NCBI RefSeq assembly: GCF_051014685.1
Contig: NW_027479755.1
Location: 1 to 64,000 of the forward strand
Reading direction: 5' to 3'
Source: Ptiloglossa arizonensis
Lineage: Eukaryota > Arthropoda > Insecta > Hymenoptera > Colletidae
DNA: 64,000 nt
Part shown: piece after piece, positions 59,416-64,000 of the stretch
How the letters are laid out: each line of letters begins with the position of its first letter
Position numbering within the stretch: position 1 is the stretch's first letter
The notes under the pieces: model-generated
Seen by the model: only the letters and a program-made list of their open reading frames with translations
What the model was told of the DNA's origin: nothing
Database searches by the model: none
Position numbers and translations under genes: made by a program

Positions 59416-61796
59416 CAACGGTATGTGTATTTTTTCCCTAGGCCATTCTGCTTAAGCGTTTGCAGCAGCAGAATTGCGAAAAATTGGTTGCCTTCTCAAC
59501 CATTTCTTGGCTTCATACTCCCATATCTCGCGAACGGATTGACCTAACCCAAAAATTCCTATTGCATCTGAAAGTAGAAACTCGCGCGATTACCACGGTA
59601 GGTGTATTTTTTCCCTAGGCGATTCTGGTTAAGCGATTGGAGCAGCAGAAGTGCGAAAAATTTGTTGTCTTGTCAACCATTTCTTAGCTTCAAACTCCCA
59701 TATCTCGCGCACGGACTGACCTAACCCAAAAATTCCTATTGCATCTGAAAGTAGAAACTCGCCCGATTACAACGGTATGCGTGTTTTTTCCCTAGGCCAT
59801 TCTGGTTAAGCGTTTGGAGCAGCAGAGGTGCGAAAAATTTTGTGCGATCTCAACCATTTCTTGGCTTCAAACTCCCATATCTCGCGAACGGATTGACATA
59901 ACCCAAAAATTCCTGTTGCGTCTGAAAGTAGAAACTCGCCCGATTACAACTGTATGCGTATTTTTTCCCTAGGCCATTCTGGTTAAGCGTTTGGAGCAGC
60001 AGAATTGCGAAAAAGTTGTTGCCTTCTCAACCATTTCTTGGCTTCATACTCCCATATCTCGCGAACGGATTGACCTAACCCAAAAATTCCTATTGCTTCT
60101 GAAAGTAGAAACTCGCCCGATTACCACGGTAGGCGTATTTTTTCCCTAGGCGATTCTGGTTAAGCGATTGGAGCAGCAGAAGTGAAAAAATTTGTTGTCT
60201 TGTCAACCATTTCTTAGCTTCAAACTGCCATATCTCGCGAACGGAATGACCTAACCCAAAAATTCCTAGTGCTTCTGAAAGTAGAAACTAGCCCGATTAC
60301 AACGGTATGCGTATTTTTTCCCTAGGCCATTCTGGTTAAGCGTTTGGAGCAGCAGAAGTGCCAAAAATTTTCTGCCTTCTCAACCATTTCTTGGCTTCAA
60401 ACTCCCATATCTCGCGAACGGATTGAACTAACCCAAAAATTCCTGCTGCGTCTGAAAGTAGAATCTCGCCCGATTACAACGGTGGGTGTATTTTTTCCCT
60501 AGGCGATTCTGGTTAAGCGATTGGAGCAGCAGATGTGCGAAAAATTTGTTGTCTTGTCAACCATTTCTTAGCTTCAAACTCCCATATCTCGCGAACGAAT
60601 TTACTTAACCCAAAAATTCCTGCTGCGTCTGAAAGTAGAAACTAGCCCGATTACAACGGTATGCGTATTTTTTCCCTAGGCCATTCTGGTTAAGCGATTG
60701 GAGCAGCAGAAGTGCGAAAAATTTGTTGTCTTGTCAACCATTTCTTAGCTTCAAACTCCCATATCTCGCGCACGGACTGACCTAACCCAATAATTCCTAT
60801 TGCATCTAAAAGTAGAAACTCGCCCGATTACAACGGTATGCATATTTTTTCCCTAGGCCATTCTGGTTAAGCGTTTGGAGCAGCAGAAGTGCGAAAAATT
60901 TTGTGCGTTCTCCACCATTTCTTGGCTTCAAACTCCCATATCTCGCGAACGGATTGACCTAACCCAAAAATTCCTATTGCATCTGAAAGTAGAAACTCGC
61001 CCGATTACAACGGTATGTGTATTTTTTCCCTAGGCCATTCTGGTTAAGCGTTTGGAGCAGCAGAATTGCTAAAAATTGGTTGCCTTCTCAACCATTTCTT
61101 GGCTTCATAATCCCATATATCGCGAACGGATTGACCTAACCCAAAAATTCCTGTTGCATCTGAAAGTAGCAACTCGCCCGATCATAACGGTATGTGTATT
61201 GATTCCCTAGGCCATTCTGGTTAAGCGTTTGGAACAGCAGAATTGCGAAAAATTTGTTGCCTTCTCAACCATTTCTTGGCTTCATACTCCCATATCTCGC
61301 GAACAGATTGACCTAACCCAAAAATTCCTACTGCTTCTGGAAGTAGAAACTCGCCCGATTACCACGGTAGGTGTATTTTTTCCCTAGGCGATTGGAGCAG
61401 CAGATGTGCGAAAAATTTGTTATCTTGTCAACCATTTCTTAGCTTCAAACTCCCATATCTCGCGAACGGATTGACCTATCCCAAAAATTCCTATTGCATC
61501 TGAAAGTAGAAACGCACGATTACAACTGTATGTGTATTTTTTCCCTAGGCCATTCAGGATAAGCGTTTGGAGAAGCAGAATTGCCAAAAATTTTCTGCCT
61601 TCTCAACCATTTCTTGGCTTCAAACTCCCATATCTCGCGAACCGATTGACCTAACCCAAAAATTCCTGCTGCGTCTGAAAGTAGAAACTCGCCCGATTAC
61701 AACGGTATGCGTATTTTTTCCCTAGGCCATTCTGGTTAAGCGATTGGAGCAGCAGAAGTGCGAAAAATTTGTTGTCTTGTCAACCATTTCTTAGCT
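59416..61796 (+). repeat. Least uniform monomers of domain B
   Basis: About thirteen monomers with many single changes not seen elsewhere: TGCTTAAGCGTTTGCAGC (about 59,448), CTCGCGCGATTACC (59,582), GCAGAGGTGCG with GCGATCTC (about 59,823-59,850), GAAAAAGTTG (60,008), AGTGAAAAAATTTG (60,181), CCTAGTGCTTC (about 60,265), GGTGGGTGTA (60,482), CCAATAATTCC (60,787), CATAATCCCATATATCGCG (about 61,105), GATCATAACGG with GTATTGATTCCC (about 61,180-61,205) and GAACAGATTG. Scattered private mutations show this segment has escaped recent homogenisation. Confidence 0.82.
61387..61402 (+). other. 14-bp deletion between GCGATT direct repeats
   Basis: The usual order is CCTAGGCGATTCTGG, then TTAAGCGATTGGAGCAG, with GCGATT present twice 14 bp apart. 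Here CCTAGGCGATTGGAGCAG keeps a single GCGATT, and the 14 bases from one repeat to the other are gone. This is what slippage or microhomology-mediated repair produces. The monomer is about 163 bp. Confidence 0.9.
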
Positions 61797-62935
61797 TCAA
61801 ACTCCCATATCTCGCGAGCGGATTGACCTAACCCAAAAATTCCTGCTGCGTCTGAAAGTAGAAACTCGCCCGATTACAACGGTATGCGTATTTTTTCCCT
61901 AGGCCATTCTGGTTAAGCGATTGGAGCAGCAGAAGTGCGAAAAATTTGTTGTCTTGTCAACCATTTCATAGCTTCAAACTCCCATTTCTCGCGCACGGAG
62001 TGACCTAACCCAAAAATTCCTATTGCATCTGAAAGTAGAAACTCGCCCGATTACAACGGTATGTGTATTTTTTCCCTAGGCCATTCTGGTTAAGCGATTG
62101 GAGCAGCAGAAGTGCGAAAAATTTGTTCTCTCCTCAACCATCTCTTAGCTTCAAACTCCCATATCTCGCGAACGGATTGACCTAACCCAAAAATTCCTAA
62201 TGCATCAGAAAGTAGAAACTCGCCCGATTACAACTGTATGTGTATTTTTTCCCTAGGCCATTCTGGTTAAGCGTTTGGAGCAGCAGAATTGCGAAAAATT
62301 TGTTGTCTTGTCAACCATTTCATAGCTTCAAACTCCCATATCTCGCGCACGGAGTGACCTAACCCAAAAATTCCTATTGCATCTGAAAGTAGAAACTCGC
62401 CCGATTACAACGGTATGTGTATTTTTTCCCTAGGCCATTCTGGTTAAGCGTTTGGAGCAGCAGAATTGCGAAAAATTTGTTGCCTTCTCAACCATTTCTT
62501 GGCTTCATACTCCCATATCTCGCGAACGGATTGACCTAACCCAAAAATTCCTATTGCTTCTGAAAGTAGAAACTCGCCCGATTACCACGGTAGGTGTATT
62601 TTTTCCCTAGGCGATTCTGGTTAAGCGATTGGAGAAGCAGATGTGCGAAAAATTTGTTGTCTTGTCAACCATTTCATAGCTTCAAACTCCCATTTCTCGC
62701 GCACGGAGTGACCTAACCCAAAAATTCCTATTGCATCTGAAAGTAGAAACTCGCCCGATTACAACGGTATGTGTATTTTTTCCCTAGGCCATTCTGGTTA
62801 AGCGATTGGAGCAGCAGAAGTGCGAAAAATTTGTTCTCTCCTCAACCATCTCTTAGCTTCAAACTCCCATATCTCGCGAACGGATTGACCTAACCCAAAA
62901 ATTCCTATTGCTTCTGAAAGTAGAAACTCGCCCGA
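61797..62935 (+). repeat. Distant copy of 47,480-48,615
   Basis: Matches at offset 14,317 bp. It shares CTCGCGAGCGG, CCCATTTCTCGCGCACGGAG, TTTGTTCTCTCC, the CATAGC monomers, CATACTCCC with ACGGTAGG, and GGAGAAGCAGATGTGCG. Private changes include CCTAATGCATCAGAAAG near 62,200. The right end meets the 58,125-type block at about 62,935, where ACGGTAGG replaces ACGGTATG. Confidence 0.86.
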
Positions 62936-64000
62936 TTACCACGGTAGGTGTATTTTTTCCCTAGGCGATTCTGGTTAAGCGATTGGAGAAGCAGATGTGC
63001 GAAAAATTTGTTGCCTTCTCAACCATTTCTTGGCTTCATACTCCCATATCTCGCGAACGGATTGACCTAACCCAAAAATTCCTATTGCTTCTGAAAGTAG
63101 AAACTCGCCCGATTACCAAGGTAGGTGTATTTTTTCCCTAGGCGATTCTGGTTAAGCGATTGGAGCAGCAGATGTGCGAAAAATTGGTTGCCTTCTCAAC
63201 CATTTCTTGGCTTCATACTCCCATATCTCGCGAACGGATTGACCTAACCCAAAAATTCCTGCTGCGTCTGAATGTAGAAACTCGCCCGATTACAACGGTA
63301 TGCATATTTTTTCCCTAGGCGATTCTGGTTAAGCGATTGGAGCAGCAGATGTGCGACAAATTTGTTTTCTTGTCAACCATTTCTTAGCTTCAAACTCCCA
63401 TATCTCGCGAACGAATTTACTTAACCCAAAAATTCCTGCTGCGTCTGAAAGTAGAAACTAGCCCGATTACAACGGTATGCGTATTTTTTCCCTAGGCCAT
63501 TCTGGTTAAGCGATTGGAGCAGTAGAAGTGCGAAAAATTTGTTGTCTTGTCAACCATTTCTTAGCCTCAAACTCCCATATCTCGCGCACGGACTGACCTA
63601 ACCCAAAAATTCCTATTGCATCTGAAAGTAGAAACTCGCCCGATTACCACGGTAGGTATATTTTTTCCCTAGGCGATTCTGGTCAAGCGATTGGAGCAGC
63701 AGAAGTGCCAAAAATTTGTTGTCTTGTCAACCATTTCTTAGCTTCAAACTGCCATATCTCGCGCACGGACTGACCTAACCCAAAAATTCCTATTGCATCT
63801 GAAAGTAGAAACTCGTCCGATTACATCGGTATGCATATTTTTTCCCTAGGCCATTCTGGTTAAGCGTTTGGAGCAGCAGAAGTGCGAAAAATTTTGTGCG
63901 TTCTCAACCATTTCTTGGCTTCAAACTCCCATATCTCGCGAACGCATTGACCTAACCCAAAAATTCCTATTGCATCTGAAAGTAGAAACTCGCCCGATTA
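62710..64000 (+). repeat. Copy of 58,125-59,415, cut by the window end
   Basis: Second copy of the 1.3-kb block, continuing to the last base. Single differences are GAGCAGTAGAAGTGCG near 63,523 (partner GAGCAGCAG) and CTTCAAACTGCC near 63,743 (partner CTTCAATCTGCC). The array evidently continues beyond the window. Confidence 0.88.

Larger units (their letters stand above)
1..64000 (+). repeat. Satellite DNA array, ~177-bp monomer, ~361 copies
   Basis: The same unit recurs from the first to the last base: the AATTGCG start at position 1 returns at 178 and then every 177 bp or so. 64,000/177 gives about 361.6 units. All units lie in the same orientation. Recurrent landmarks in every unit are CTTCAAACTCCCATATCTCG, GAACGGATTGACCTAACCC, GAAAGTAGAAACTCGCCCG, a T6 tract followed by CCCTAGG, and GGTTAAGCG. 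Monomer lengths vary by a few bases (for example 176 bp where AAAAATTCC became AAAAATCC). I saw no non-satellite insertion anywhere. Array length, uniform orientation and higher-order structure are those of eukaryotic (peri)centromeric satellites. The function is inferred only from that architecture. The family and species are not recognised. Confidence 0.98.

Noticed and set aside
1..64000. CRISPR array
   Set aside because: The repeat is 177 bp with no unique spacers; variation is spread over the whole unit, and there are no cas genes.
1..64000. Known satellites such as human alpha satellite (171 bp) or the Arabidopsis 178-bp repeat
   Set aside because: Only the length is similar. The landmark motifs of this monomer do not resemble those families as I know them. 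A database search would settle it.
1..64000. Inverted segments or a palindrome centre within the array
   Set aside because: Landmarks such as CTTCAAACTCCC and CCCTAGGCC always appear in the same orientation; no reverse-complement run was seen.

Overview
The whole 64-kb window is one uninterrupted array of eukaryotic satellite DNA. The unit is a monomer of about 177 bp, repeated head-to-tail on one strand about 361 times. I found no gene, RNA gene, transposon, unique spacer or inversion. Base composition of a typical monomer is 43 C, 31 G and about 42% G+C. It carries 8 CpG against about 7.5 expected, so CpG is not depleted. This pattern (177-bp unit, tens of kilobases, multi-monomer higher-order repeats) is typical of centromeric or pericentromeric heterochromatin. 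The lack of CpG loss fits an invertebrate or another genome with little germline CpG methylation better than a vertebrate or a plant, but I cannot name the species or match the monomer to a satellite I know.

Layout. (A) 1-41,555 holds monomers of the TTTTTTGCC and TTTGTTGTC types, mostly with a GCGTTTGGAGCAG end, amplified in blocks of many sizes. These are a 13-mer (2,302 bp) from 1,390 to about 7,430; a 353-bp dimer at 10,031-10,736; a 10-mer-spaced duplication at 16,490/18,261; a 3-mer (532 bp) in three copies at 22,305-23,965; a 17-mer (3,010 bp) in two copies at 27,020-33,092; and a 27-mer (4,779 bp) in two copies at 31,300-40,900 that starts inside the second 17-mer. Long duplications also link distant places: 5,490-7,610 with 20,180-22,300; 7,690-9,085 with 24,860-26,255; 10,965-14,858 with 26,190-30,084; 14,859-17,860 with 33,093-35,919; and 18,614-19,249 with 40,920-41,555. 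(B) 41,555-64,000 is a second domain with a GCGATTGGAGCAG end and the TTTGTTCTCTCC, TTTGTTGTCTTG and TTTTGTGCGTTC types. Its block repeats are based on 5, 7, 10, 11, 14, 18, 20, 26 and 28 monomers and overlap one another.

The window records array evolution by repeated unequal exchange, segmental amplification and single-monomer replacement. The youngest visible events are the 13-mer (I saw one difference between its first two copies) and the 17-mer and 27-mer duplications. Because 177 is divisible by 3, reading frames stay in phase from monomer to monomer and give repetitive open frames. These are interrupted by conserved or subfamily-specific stops and are not genes.

Boundaries were found by eye, by comparing positions at fixed offsets, and are good to about 10-50 bp. 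Percent identities were not computed.
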